Below are positions 1 to 12,600 of a stretch of 64,000 bases of DNA, piece after piece; within the stretch, counting starts at the first letter, position 1, and the number at the start of each line of letters is the position of its first letter. The position numbers were made by a program, and so were the translations under genes. The DNA is from Puffinus mauretanicus (taxonomy: Eukaryota > Chordata > Aves > Procellariiformes > Procellariidae). The DNA lies in contig JAJKFH010001431.1 of NCBI GenBank assembly GCA_023333565.1, positions 310,001 through 374,000 on the forward strand. Direction: 5' to 3'. The notes under the pieces are model-generated. The model saw nothing but the letters and a program-made list of their open reading frames with translations. It was not told where the DNA came from and did no database searches.

Positions 1-3000
1 AGTGAGAAATTCTAAAGCTGTGGGCACTGGGGGTGAGGGTGGTTTGCAACTCTGAAAGTGATGGGAGAGGAAGAATTTGAACCTTTTCAGTGATTTCCTA
101 CTTTGAATATGCTTGCTGAGTGGTTTATGTAAACCCATTTTACGTTGCAGTCCAACAGTCTTAAACACATGTGCAGAGTCTTACTTCCTCTAAGGGAATG
201 ATAATTGACAGCTGAAAAGCAGTAACTTCCTGGTGGTTTTTAATGTCATGACAAACATTCATCTGAACACAGTCCTTCATGTGCTCAAGACTGAAGAATG
301 TTGTTAAATGTCAGGAAGAAATCAAAAAAGTACATCTCTGTAGGCAAATGTAGTCAGTATAAACAGTGTGTCCTGCTTCAGATCATATCTTAGAAAGGTG
401 TTAGAGAGATTGAAAAATACTCTCTCTAGATGAAGGAAACAAAAGATTACATTACTTGCATAGTTTTCAGGGACAGAGGAAGAAAAATGTTCTCCTTGAC
501 CAGAATGCTATGTCATGCTGTATTAAGGTGGAATAAGATAATTATATTGAAACCAGTTTGTCTTTTTTTGAGTCTATTCCTCCACTACCCTGCTGTGAGC
601 AAGACAAATTTGTCATTTACTGCTAAACTTACTACTTACAATGTACTTACAGACCAGAGTATTGTTAAAGGTGAATAATGAGGATTTTAAAATTCTTCAC
701 ATGAGTTTCTGCTTCTACCTACAGTAGAGATGGGTACTTACATCTTTTAGAAGGGAGGCCTGTTACTGCATTTGCAGAGCTCACAGGTTTTTAGCCATAT
801 CTACTATTATAATTAAGTATCTCTTCTTACTAACTCTCTTCTAAATCCCTAGAGTGTTATACAATGTAATTACCGCTGCAGTGTTAAGATAGAGGTAAAG
901 TAGTTAGAACTGTACTTAGATTTTTGCTTTGAAAGTAAAGCTTTCCTTATTTTTAAACCAGTTGACTTCCTGTGAGATATGATGGTGGAAGAATTTGTAA
1001 AGAATGGTAAATGTGGAGGAGCTAAAGCCTTGCAAATGAACTTGGGAAGTGTGATTTCATGAGAGACATGCTGAAGAAGCTTTTGGGAAGGGAAGACAAG
1101 ACATCTGCTTGGTAGTGTGTAAGAAATGATGTGAAATAAATCTAAATAAAAGGCTGTTTACTTGAGTTCCTCGTATTTTTAATGATATGTGGATTCAATG
1201 GTAAAAAATAAAAAGGTGTGCTTTGAGGATGTGACCTTCCTATTTTTGTACTACTCCTGTCCTCAGATTTTTAAGTGTGTTTGAGTATTTCAGAACAGAA
1301 TAAAATGGATACTTGCTAGAGGTGAAAGGAGAGTAGCGCTTTTAGCTCTTCTAACATACTGCTGGTGAGGCTTTCTGGAATCTTACTGCACTTCTGATAA
1401 ACTCTTGAGGGAGGTGCTGGAAATGTAGTAGCAAATAGTTCTATAGATATGCGTAACTGCTTAAAGTGAGTGGCAAAGTTGCAAGGTAAGAGACTAGAAG
1501 CTTGAATTTGGCTTAATGGAGACGGTAAAAGGAAAGATTAAAGCTCAGTACGTTTGTATGGACTCTTGTTGAGACACAAGAGGTGTGATTACACAAGAGG
1601 CAGGTATCTGAGGAAACGGCTGTTAGTCATAAAAGAAAAAAAAAAATCTTGAAGATGTGTAAAAAGATTCAGCAGAATCTGGAAGAACCCAGGATGCATA
1701 TTAAGCAGATAAATAACTTCAAGGGTTGTGTGTTTGGGAGAGTGCTTGTGGTCAGCTGGGCTAACAAGTTGGGAAGGAAGATAGGTTGTGTTCTATCCAT
1801 AGTTAGAAGTGAGAGAGAATGGGTGAACTGGAGATTTGATCTAATTATTTTATAATTTAAGCAGTAGTCCTTCAGTTCTGCCAAATATAAGATAAGTGAA
1901 AAGAGAGGCTCCTAGATAGTGTATTATACAGAAAGGGAGTTTGGAGACCTGATCAGCAGTTAAATTAAAACTGGGTATACATGCTTGTTACTTCACCTAT
2001 TGCTTCTGAGTGTTTCTTCTGAGGTCTTAGAGAAAGCATTTAAGGCAAGAGAGAAGATAAAATGCCAAGAAGCAGAAGAAACAGTAGTACCTGAGGAGCC
2101 GATGATAATGCTGAGTTGATGTAGCTGACTATCCCTGTCCTGATGTTTGTCAGCGTTACCGATGGCTTGAATGTAGAGAGAGAAGATAAAAACCTACATA
2201 TGCAATGAAAACTAAATTTCAGGTGTCTGGTCCTGTAGTGGAGTAGAAAATCCTGACTTGGTAGGTGTCTTCATCCTATATAATGTTTGAGGCGTGATAA
2301 ATGGCTTAGATTTCACACGAGCCAGAATTCAGTGGTAGTCCTCAAGTCAGCTTATCATACTATCTATGCGTGTTCTAAATGTTTGGCTCTACAGTGTCAT
2401 GAATGTGACGTACAAGTATTGGGAAGGGAAAGATTAAAATAGGTGTTCTTTCTCTCCTGTGAAAACTAGGATATCTAATGTTAGTGATTATATTCTACAT
2501 GAAAGATACAATTTAAAATGAAATTTTCAGTGCAACTACTCTGTAGCTGCCAAATATAAATAAAAATGATCGTGTTGCTACTTATGCTTCAGTACTTCAG
2601 CAGATTGCCTAGCTTGTTTCAGTGTAGTGTAAGTTAATGGAAAATCTGAAGAGAATGAAAAGGAAACAAAGTCTGCCAAAAGATAATAATATTTGTTCAA
2701 AGAGATGTGCTAAAGAATTTCTTTATATACTGAAGCCAGTATAAATACTTGTAGTTCTGAGGATTTTGTGCCTGTTGCCAAAATTGTCAGTGTAGAAGCA
2801 GCTGTGGATTTTTTCCTTGAGCTATGATTATATGATGATGAAATTTGTGTTCTCCATTCTAAACAGGTGTTAACCACCAAATCGTTATATAGTATACATG
2901 ATTGAGTATGTCAGTTTCCAGTGGAGAAACAACTTATTCTTGAATATGCAGAGTAAGTTTGTTAGAATTAATTCAGACTAACTCAGTTGAAAATCAGGTC

Positions 3001-4263
3001 TGCTGCGTTTCAGAGATTCGTCATTTCTGACACTCTCCCTCTCCCCCCTAGCTTTTCAAGTGGTGAAATCTCAGCTATAAATCGTTTACCAGAGAACAAA
3101 TTGATTATGAAACAGAGGTTATATTAATCTCGTCTGCTGCTAGAGTTTCAAGTGACTTCTCATTTCTGTGGCTTCCTGTGGTCAGATGAAAACATAAAAT
3201 TTCTGTTTTAAGTTGCATTTTAATTCTGAAGATTTTGAAAGCAGTTGTAACAGTTCTAAGTAAAAGACTGGAATTACTGATACCTGGTTTTGCTTTAGAG
3301 CCCACACTATCATAAGTTAATGCTTTCGGAACAATGCGTGTTTAAATGTTAGTTTTCAGTTTGGAACTTGGTTAATACATTCATTTTAAGTAATTCTTTA
3401 GTGATACTGTAATAAACTCGTTGAGAAAATTTTATACTAGTTGGGATTCCGTAAGTTATGAAATGTGGGGTTTTTTTATTCTTATAGCAGCAATTTAAAT
3501 ACCAGTTTAACAGTTTTAGACATGAAATAAAAGCTCTTGTTAAATATGGTTTTTGGTTAAATAAGAGAAAACTTTGTGTCCACTCTCAGTTTGTTACAGT
3601 TTAGTGAAACTAACCTGGATTTGAATCAAATTATCCATTTTTAAATACCTTGTTTATAACTACTCAACTCCATCTTGCAAGTAAATGCCTCAAGCGTGGG
3701 TAATATAGGTGTAATTGGTAGAAAAAGTACTTAGAAGTCCACTTGTGACATTCCCTGGTGCTGTTGAGGAGTTTTTCATTACTTTGCAATGAAGTAGTAG
3801 GGCTTCTGGGTGTATATAGAGGTTGCCCAGGTCTCTGATACCATACTTGTCTTCATTTTTTTCATTATCTCACTGAGGGTAGTCAGTAGAACAATATTTA
3901 CTAGTTTGTTGTCACACCGTGTGCTCAATAACTGCACCCTTGAGTTGTCAGATTTCTCATTGCTAAAAGATGCACCATTTCAGTTCCAAATGCTACAGTT
4001 AATCTCATAACTAGCAAATAGTACTGTATAGATGTATTTTTGTATTTTTTATGTTAGGTACAGATTTCTAATTTTTTTGCTTTCTGGATGCTTTATTGTA
4101 AAAAAATATGTAAAAGAACTGGTTTTATACACCTTTTAAATTATGTGAACTATCTTGTAAGTGTTCTAAGGAGCTGCACATAATTTTTACTTCAGTAGCT
4201 GAATTCCATAAACAGGATGAGTAGGTAGCAAATTTACAGACATGAAGAAAAGATGGGTGCCAC

Positions 4264-4268
<5 letters not shown>

Positions 4269-4298
<30 letters not shown>

Positions 4299-4337
4299 AC
4301 AACAAAAACCCCACAAAAAAACCCTAAACAAAACCAG
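4269..4337. repeat. Poly(A) run plus A/C-rich tract
   Basis: Twenty-eight A (4269-4296) are followed by about 40 bases of only A and C apart from a single T near the end (CCACAACAAAAACCCCACAA and on). It ends about 155 bases before exon 2. I see no retrocopy body upstream. Confidence 0.95.
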
Positions 4338-4473
4338 AGCAGATTTTTCTTTCAAGTTACCATGATGCTCATGAAGAGAGGAAGAAAATGGCATTAAGAT
4401 TTGGGAAAGATTAGAAAGAGAAGACTTTAATCTAATGCTAGATTATAATCTGTTACTGTATTTAATACCTAAT

Positions 4474-4493
4474 ATACGTTTTTCCCCCCACAG
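4474..4493 (+). promoter_or_regulatory. QKI: Splice acceptor of QKI exon 2
   Basis: A T-run followed by a C-run leads into ACAG. The AG at 4492-4493 is the only one that gives the QKI frame. TAAT-rich sequence at about 4443-4475 offers possible branch points. Confidence 0.95.
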
Positions 4494-4636
4494 AAATTAG
4501 CAGAGTACGGAAAGACATGTATAACGACACATTAAATGGTAGTACGGAGAAGAGAAGTGCAGAATTACCAGATGCTGTGGGACCTATTGTACAGTTACAA
4601 GAGAAACTATATGTGCCTGTAAAAGAATATCCAGAT
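4494..4636 (+). CDS. QKI: QKI coding exon 2 (end of Qua1, linker, start of KH)
   Basis: This 143-base internal exon encodes the 47 residues from [15 protein letters not shown] to VPVKEYPD, matching mammalian QKI residues 49-95 as I recall the protein. QKI is a dimeric STAR-family RNA-binding protein that controls splicing, mRNA stability, export and circular RNA formation, notably in glia and muscle. The exon carries the end of the Qua1 dimerisation helix, the linker, and the first strand of the KH domain ([10 protein letters not shown]). It is entered in phase 1: its first two bases, AA, complete codon 48 (Glu), whose first base is in the upstream exon outside the window. It ends exactly on a codon (GAT). 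A C/T-rich tract plus CAG precedes it and GTAAGT follows. No frame break is seen. The first coding exon, which would carry the start codon, is not in the window, so this is a partial gene. Confidence 0.98.
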
Positions 4637-4644
4637 GTAAGTAT
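4637..4644 (+). promoter_or_regulatory. QKI: Splice donor of QKI exon 2
   Basis: GAT|GTAAGTAT is a near-consensus U2-type donor directly after codon Asp95. Confidence 0.95.
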
Positions 4645-5788
4645 ATCTTTTTAGTCCCTAAATTATTTTTTGATCCTTGTGGTCGTCTTTAAATGTAAAT
4701 TTCATGTGATGCTACCCTTGGATCACACTGAATTGCTTTTGACAAGATACTTCTTAGGGAGCAGTGTATGTTCCACTTGGTGGCTTGATTTGTAGTGAGT
4801 GTGAGTGGAAGAAGGTTGTGTTAAATACCAAACTAGTATGGATTATAAAGCTGTAGATCTAAGATCTGAATTACCTCGTTCATTCAGTACTGTCAGTCCT
4901 GAGACACTGTGTAGTGAGTTTTATGAGGGAAGTAGTTCTTGGCTCAGTGTTTTTTCCTCTTAGTATATCTCTAAAAGTCAGTTGGAGAATCCTTAGAGAC
5001 CCTTTAGAGACCTTTTGGAAACTGTAGTTAATCTTAATTACTGTTTGTCCCATACCTGTGTAACCAGTTCTGTAACATATAGAAGTGTCTTTACCTTGGG
5101 GTTGTTTCCCTCCCTGTCCCCCCCCCCAAGCAAAGCTCCTTGCTTGCATGCCAATGTTATGTTCTCCATTGGGTGTTCTGTATCTATTGTACACCTACCT
5201 TTTTGAGAGAGAATGGTTTCATTTAACTAAAAGAACTATTTAGAACTCCTGAATGGTTTCTTAAAACAGCTTGGGAAAAATAGTCCTGTCAAAATCTACC
5301 CCAACTATTTTCATTGATCACTGACAAAATAAGAAATTGTGTTATTCCTCTGTAATAGAATGTAGAGGTCCTGTTGCAGTGGAGGAATGCAGGGTCCAAG
5401 TGAGGCATTTGCATATTGAAGTGGTATAAAGTGGAAGAAAATACAGAACAGCAAAAAATGGAAGTAACACTTGTGTATTTCTGTGGCTTTTCTTTGTATC
5501 ATTAATTAGATTAAGCTCTCCAAATTGAGCTTTATTATTTTAATACTGCTTAGAACATACAGGCCTCTAAATAAAACCTCATTGTGCCATATTCCATTAA
5601 GAAAATTAAGTGCAAGTCACTATTCAGAACAGAATATTTAGACAAATGTCTCTTCTCCCTTTTCAGTTTTCACAAAGTTGTTCTGTTGCTTTTGGGTTAA
5701 AATACCTGTACTGGGAAAAGTGTTCAAATAATTTGCATTGGCAGTAAGGACATCTCTCTGCCTTTCCCTTCCATTTTTCTTCCAAATT

Positions 5789-5842
5789 AAATATATGCAT
5801 ATCTATATACATATATGTACACATATGTACATGCATACATAT
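5789..5842. repeat. ATACAT/TATGTA-rich simple repeat
   Basis: Alternating purine/pyrimidine AT-rich stretch (ATATATGCATATCTATATAC and on). A degenerate microsatellite. Confidence 0.85.
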
Positions 5843-7310
5843 CCCCACACCAAAAAGAACAATTCTTTTGAAACTCCTTGGAATTACAAATTTTTGAGAG
5901 GAACTGTGCTATTGTTCCGTAAAGCAATGTAAGTAGCTCTGTACTTAGATATCTATGTATATCTTACAGTTACATTGCTTATTGGCTTTTTAAAACATAC
6001 CTTAGTTGTTGAAATCTTGGTTTATAACTTGACAACGCATCCTTTGCGAAGAGTCACCTTAGTTATCGGTTGTAGTTTTTACAGAAGTTGATGCTTGCTT
6101 TACCAGGATCATGCAATAAGAGGAAGAAAAAGGGGTTGGATTTCCTATAATTGTTACTAAGCTTTTCTTCTAGAAATCAAGGGTGTAGTAGCTTAGCTCT
6201 TCACTGCCAGTTAATTATCAAATATAGTGTAAATAAGCAGGAAAGAGTTTATCTCCAGTTACTGTCGATGCACTTGTGTAACTTCGGGTGTATGATTTCT
6301 CTAGCTACTGCTAGCTCTTTTTGTGTCTTCAGAAGGATGCCCTTGAATTGGTGATAATTAATAAATTCTTGCAAATTCAGAAGTTGGAGAGACACGTGAT
6401 TTGTATAGATGTGACCTGAAATAGGAAGATAGTTGGTTCTTGTGAGGTGATGTGAAATGTTTGCTAGAAAATGTACAGCTGCTACCACTGTGGTGGTACT
6501 TAGCAGCTCAGGCTTCATTGGGGAGCCAAGCCCAGTGTTCTCTATGTGCTCCTGCCTGTCTATGTGTTGTCTGTATTTGTTCCTAGCTACTCAGAATGGG
6601 ATCTGCACAGCCTCAATAATTGGCTAAGCAACTAGAATATACCACTACATACAAAAAAAGCTGTGGTTTTGTATGTAGGCCCTTTCTAAGATCTTTCTGC
6701 AAGTTAGAAATTAAATAATTTGCTTTGCATTCAGGCTAGTACAGTGTTCAGAAGATCTGGAGTACAGTGATTCCAACTTGTCTTAAAAAAACCTGTAAAA
6801 TTCACTTGTAAAGATTAATTTCACCTGTAAAGATAATTTCATTGTAATCACACAGTGTTACGTCAAACTTCTTACTCATATCTAGCAATTGATTTAATTG
6901 TTTTCAGATACAGGAGGGACATGCTGTGCAGACTTATCAGAGCGAGTTTGTCAGATAATTCCAGTTAAGTCTTTCTATTGCCATCATTCTCTTCCAACTG
7001 ACAATCTTGTATACCTTGCAAAGACATAAAGATGGATAAACTTAAAGATTGTTCAGAGTGACCAGAAACTATTTTCTGATGTAGATTTAGTAATATTTAG
7101 TAATAACAGAAATTAAAAAAAATCAAGAGACTTATGATGTTCTAATAAACTTTTATTCTGGTAAATATTTTTGACTTATAATCTTAAGCATATAGATTAG
7201 TTGACTGTAGTGAATACTGAATAGTACTGTTGTGCCATTTTGTGCACAGAATCCTTAATTGTGAGGCATAAAAATAATGGTCTGCCATAATTTTAAACAA
7301 ACTTATGTTT

Positions 7311-7353
7311 TATAATATATATAGGTAAACAAACATATATACATATATGTATA
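7311..7353. repeat. AT/ATAC simple repeat
   Basis: TATAATATATATAGG, then ACATATATACATATATGTAT. A degenerate microsatellite with local palindromes. Confidence 0.85.
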
Positions 7354-8779
7354 AAAGGTGAAAGAGTAAATTTTCATAGCCTACATCACTTCGATATTAC
7401 TGGTTGACTGTCCTTTGAGTACCTACACAGAGGAAAGAATATATAAAATTGAATTACAAAGCTAAAATAAATACATAAAATCCCCTTTAGTCTCTTAATA
7501 GTTTAGTTTTTTATATGAGTGCATATTGAGTATTTTTATTCTAAGACCATAGTTGATGCAAGGTTCAACTTTCCAAAAAATCAATTGTCTGAAACAGCCT
7601 GTAGTTTTTAAATGCCGACTGTGTAGAGTCTGCATTTCTACTTCTGTATTAGTAAGTGGAAGATATGCAAAAATCTTGCTAAAGAATAACTAATTTTCTT
7701 TTGTATGTTGTATTAATAAGGAACATTCTTCAATGATGTAATCATAATCTGATAAACTGCGTAACTATTGGGATAGTCTGCTTTCTGGCTCATTGTTTTT
7801 CCATTGCAAGCTGCAGTAATGCAATTGTGTATGTTTGTATATATTATTTTCATCTAAGGTGTTAGATCTTCATAGAAATTTTAGTCTTAAAACTGAGATT
7901 TGAGCTACTTAGCTTTTCTGAACCATCTATGTGCTCCTGAAACTTGAAAGAGAAATTGTGCAGAAAGGCACCCAGAAGATTAAATTCCATTAGTTGTCCA
8001 TAATTTGTCCTTCAGCTAAAAATGTGTTCTCTCTGCAGTTAAATCTTTGTACACTCTGTAAGTGTTTGGTGTTACAGTTTGAAGGCATTTCCAATTCATG
8101 GAGAAATATCTTCCATCAGAGTTTAAAAAAGTAAGAAGAAAAGATGTCAGGAAAATTATTGAGTTCTTAGGAAGCAGAAGAATGGAGGATATGCTATTGT
8201 TTGTGTGTGAATAGTTAATAGTCTTTAGCATTTCTTATGCTTCAGATAAATGATTAATTTTCTTGAATTTCCCTAAAGAGCTAAGACTAAACTTTCTGTC
8301 TGATATCAATTTAAACAGTTTTTGGAATTAGTACCTACAAATGTTGGACTGAATAAATGTTTTTCTATTATAATCATGGCTTTATTAATAATAAGTACCC
8401 TGTTAGCTCTGATTAATGTGAAATTCTCTGTTGGAACTCTTCTGTGCCTCTTTAGTAAAAATGTAAGAACTCAGTAATTATTGCATCTAAAGTAGCATGT
8501 CCTTTGAGTATACCGAAGCTCAAAGGCCAGCAGTGATAAACAGCTTGTGCGTACTTTCTGACCATTTTAGTTAAAACTGTTTAATTAGTACAACAGAACG
8601 ATGAACAGAGGGATTCATTTTACTATGGGGAACTTACTGACAAAACGTTTAAATCCTTTTTCAATTTGGTAATATCAGAGTTTAATAGCATCCCTAATAT
8701 GGATTAGGAAAATGATAACATCCTCTTTTTTTATTGTTCTGATTCTTTTACTTAAGCTCTTCATTCCCTAGTGGTAAAC

Positions 8780-9126
8780 AGGGAAGGAGGCTAAAAGAGC
8801 TGGCCTTGTTTACCCTTGCAGTAGGAAGGAAAGAGAGAATATAACTGGTCTCTGTAAATAAACTTGGGCTACAGGGTACCAGCAGGGCTGAAGGAAGATT
8901 TGGCAAAAGGTCAACTACTGACACAAGTACAAATGTAAATGAAAGAACTAAAATAGTTTGATTACTAATTTCCAGTCTGAATGAGATATTTGGAAAAACA
9001 TTCTAGTAGAAGTAGTGGGAGCAAAAAAGTTAATTTTGAGTTTGAACTTCATATATAATTTATGGGAGGCTTTACGCACTCTGGTTGCAAATGGTAGGGG
9101 AATGGATTCATTGAGAAAGGTCCCCT
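8780..9126 (+). mobile_element. Ancient CR1/L3-like LINE 3' relic
   Basis: The stretch is collinear with the terminal ORF2 and 3' end of old CR1/L3-type elements. It shows a decayed LYKYI-like part (about 8855-8895), GACACAAGTACAAATG (about 8919-8934), a stretch like KFRLNIRKTF (about 8970-9003), GTGGGAGCAAAAAAG near 9020 (family GGGAGCAAAAAA), a TTTATGGGAGG stretch near 9060 (family TTTATGGAGGG), and a terminal GAATGG...GAGAAAGGTCCC (about 9101-9124). All frames are broken. The recognition is by memory of the family, so the subfamily is left open. Confidence 0.6.
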
Positions 9127-9640
9127 TTTTTAGTTGCTAATAAAACAGAGACATGCCTTAATATTTGTAAGAAGCTTTTTTAGCCTTCTGTCTAATGTTT
9201 TATTGGATATCCTTCCGATACTGACCATCTGATTCACCTTTTGAAAGATAATTTTCTTTCGAGCCCTGGTTCACATTCAATAACTTACCTTTTTTTAGTA
9301 GCACCTTGCTGAAAGATTATATCCATTGTCATAATTTTATTCAGAAATAAGTCTGTCAAATCTCCAGAGCCTGTTTGTCCTCGGAGGCAAAAGGATGGAA
9401 GACAGTCTAGAATACGTTGGGGATAAAAAGCCTGTCCTTTAGTCTCTGATGGTAATCTTGCAGGCTCAGCATCAGTTCAAGCAATACCGATGAACTTGGT
9501 CCATATCCCATCTTTCTGAGAGTTATTTCTTCCCCATTTAACTCTTGAAGCATTGAGTGCAATTCAGTCGTTAGACTGTTAATATTCTTATTCCCATTCC
9601 ATTCTTACTTTCAAATTTTGCTCTTTAACTATTTGCAGGT

Positions 9641-9691
9641 ATTCTGTGGGGGGTGTGTGTGTAGAAAAAAAAAAAAAAAAAAAAAAAAAAA
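9641..9691. repeat. G/TG stretch then poly(A) run
   Basis: A G7 run and TG repeats (to about 9662) are followed by 27 A (9665-9691). It is a simple repeat, with no recognisable element attached. Confidence 0.92.
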
Positions 9692-12600
9692 GGAAGGCAG
9701 GTGGAAGTAAAAACTAAATAAATAGCACTTGCTTACTTGCTTTGGCTAGGGACAATGTTTCCCTTAGTGTTTTTCAAAGTAAATTCGGAAATCTGGTAGA
9801 AGTAAGTTCATCTGGTACTGATACACAAGTCGAACATATTTGTTAGGATAACAGTTTGTTATGGTGATGCTTTTATTAGTAACTTCTTCAAATTAACATC
9901 ATAGGATTAAACTTTTTGTGATGTCCAGCATGTGTATGACATTTCTAGTAGAAAGTAGTGGATTATTTTTCTTGTTTAGTCACTATACAAGTCCAGCTCA
10001 GAAGGGTAGGAGTCTGTAATCTGACATCAACAGCTAGTGCTAGACATTTGGGCGCCTTCTGTACACCATGGGTGAAGAGGAGTGTGTGTGTGGGGGGGGA
10101 AGCCAAGCGCTGAAAGAGAATGGTAGGCTAGAAAATTAGTCTAAACAGTTAGTTTGTAGATGCCTGTTGTTTTTCTGTGAATGAAATATCTAAAATTTTA
10201 GTTAGAATAAATTAATCTTACTAAAAATGGTTAACTTTGGGAATTACAAAATCTGAGGTTGCAAAGGATGCGTCCAACTGAACTTTTTGAAGAGCAAGCT
10301 AAGACCTAGTAGTCAACATCTATCACGCTTGTTTTTGCTCCCACGGTGCCTTTCTTTACGGCTCATCTCTCAATTGCAATTGTCTCTGCAGAGTTAGGCT
10401 TTCAATGGGCAATCTATTTGATCAGAGCTGTCGTCTTAATACCCTATTTTGTTTTAGAATTCTGCACTTTATGTGCATAAATTTCTGTAGTTCATGGACT
10501 ACAAAAATATTTGGATGCATCGTTTCAGTTGATCATGTACTACAACTCTGTTGTGTGAGTTTGTCTATGCTTCCTTTTGCTGAACTGTTTTCCCTCAGAA
10601 CTTCTACTTATTTTGCAAGACTAAGTACCGAAGAGTTGTGTGCATATACAAATAATGAAAGGTCAATTGTGGGGCAGAGAGATTTGTGGAATATTGATTT
10701 TGTTTTTCATTGTTTTTTTGTTCAATCTGTTCTTTCAAATGTTTATCGTAGTAAAGAAGGGTTTTCTACAGAGAGGAGGAAGTGCTTCAGTGTGACATTT
10801 TTGCTTGCTGTTGTGAATAGGTCAGATACACTTGAGTACACCTGCTGAACTTGTTGGTAGTTTTTTGTGAATTAACGTCCTGTATACTTTAACTAGGATT
10901 GGGGACTGCAGTAAATATGGAAATACATCAGTAAGGGCTAAACCCATACTTAATAGAGCAAGGTAGAGCTATGTTTAAAATACATAAGTGGATTTACAAA
11001 TTACTCTTTAGGCATCAGAATCCCTAGTAGATGCACTCAGTTATTAAAAGTCAAGAACAGATCTTCCCTTTTCTTCAGAGAGCTGAAGTTGACTCCTGAA
11101 GGATGGGTTTGTAGTTGAGAAGTACAATGTTTTAAGGAGATAGGAAATACAGAGAGAAAACCCCTTTCTGGAGAATGAAGAGGTTTTTAAACTTTTTTCC
11201 CTCTGGTTGGTTGACAAGGGAGACCTATAACACTGAGCTCCTGTACTTTATCTAGAAACTTAACCGAGCAATTATAATACCATGCTATCTTCCTTTTCTT
11301 TTTTTTTTCCTTCCCCAATATCTGGTGGTCAGTAAGCTTTTGACAGGCATATTAGATATTTCTTCCTTTTTAGTAGCTCTGTAGTTTAGGTATTACTGTT
11401 TGTATGCTCAGATTTTTATGGAGTTGCCCTTGCAAAAGTTCATAAATTCAATACTTTCTTGTCAGAGGACAACATGAGTTCTGTAACTTCAGATAGGTAT
11501 ATCAGAGAAATGCAAGTCTTCACTAACTATGCTTGCTCCGTGTTTCACTGGGATAAGAAGGCACCGAGCCCCATCCTGAATTGCTATTAAAAGTAGTTTT
11601 GAGTACCAGTCAAAATATCAGCCTGATGTTTTCCTTGTATCTCTCCTAAATCACACACTCAGGTAAAATTCAGCTTACATGTCCTCAATACTGAAAGATC
11701 TGTTGTTTATTACTAGAATAAGTCTGCCCACGAACGTTGGGGGTGCATATTAATTAAAAAAAAAGTTGCCTTTTAAGCAAGAACATGGACTAGTTTTTTG
11801 AAGAGGTGTGCTGTTTTTAGGTTCTGCTGTTTCTGAAGTTCTTAACTCAATATATTTTAAAGTGTATATCACTTGTCAAGGAAAAGTCTTCAGAGTAATG
11901 TTGCATTTATAGCATTCATTTCTGATTTGAATTTGATCCATAATTCAAAAGAATTGTTGTTTTCTGCATTTGTGTCTCGATGTTGGTCACTTGGTGTTTT
12001 TCCATGATTCTTGTTGAGAGGAAGATTGTACACAAATACCAGCTTGTGGAGTAAACTTTCTGATTAGATCTTTCCTTTCTTCTTCCATGTTTTGTTTCAT
12101 AGCTTACGAACTGTTGTTTACCTTCCTTAGTTTTGAACATTGGATTTAGAATAAAACACAAATGCTGCCTTAATAGATATCTCTGCATAGGAGATTCTGA
12201 GGTTGTGTAGCTAATAGGTGTTCATCCAGTGTTGTATGGAACTACTCAATTTATTCAATTAGTTTCTGCTATTTTTAAAGCCAGTAAGAACAGTGGTTGG
12301 ACACAGTTGTTTCATTTCAGTTACTTTGGCATAATATTAATTCACAAATCTAAGCTTTTATGTTTCTTTTCTCTTATTAAGAGCAGTGTAAAACAGTTGA
12401 ATTCGGTAAAGGCATTGATTCCTTTTGAAACTTGCTATACTTTTTTGAAACTGTGTGCATTGTTTTTCTTTCATATACACTCAGTATTTTAAGAAAAATA
12501 ATGCTGGTTGATGAGCAGCCAGTTCCTTTTTACAGCTTACTTGCACTCATTTTAGTTGTCTCTTATTATATAGCATAGTACCCCCTGTCTTCCGGGAAGG

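Larger units (their letters stand above)
1..4493 (+). other. QKI: QKI intron 1, 3' part
   Basis: This is AT-rich sequence upstream of exon 2, continuing off the left edge. No coding exon, RNA gene or recognisable young transposon was seen. Short open frames on both strands (for example 430-678, 1669-1884, 3810-4010) have no recognisable motif, codon character or splice context and look like chance. Only the poly(A)+A/C tract at 4269-4337 and the exon 2 acceptor stand out. Confidence 0.9.

Noticed and set aside
1980..2040. Possible forward MIR SINE (GTTACTTCACCTATTGC)
   Set aside because: Similarity to the MIR core is short and gapped, too weak to annotate.
10405..10848. 147-codon open frame on + with ATG
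   Set aside because: It is the second-longest frame, but a frame of this length is expected about once by chance in 64 kb of AT-rich DNA read in six frames. The peptide shows no domain, repeats or known family.
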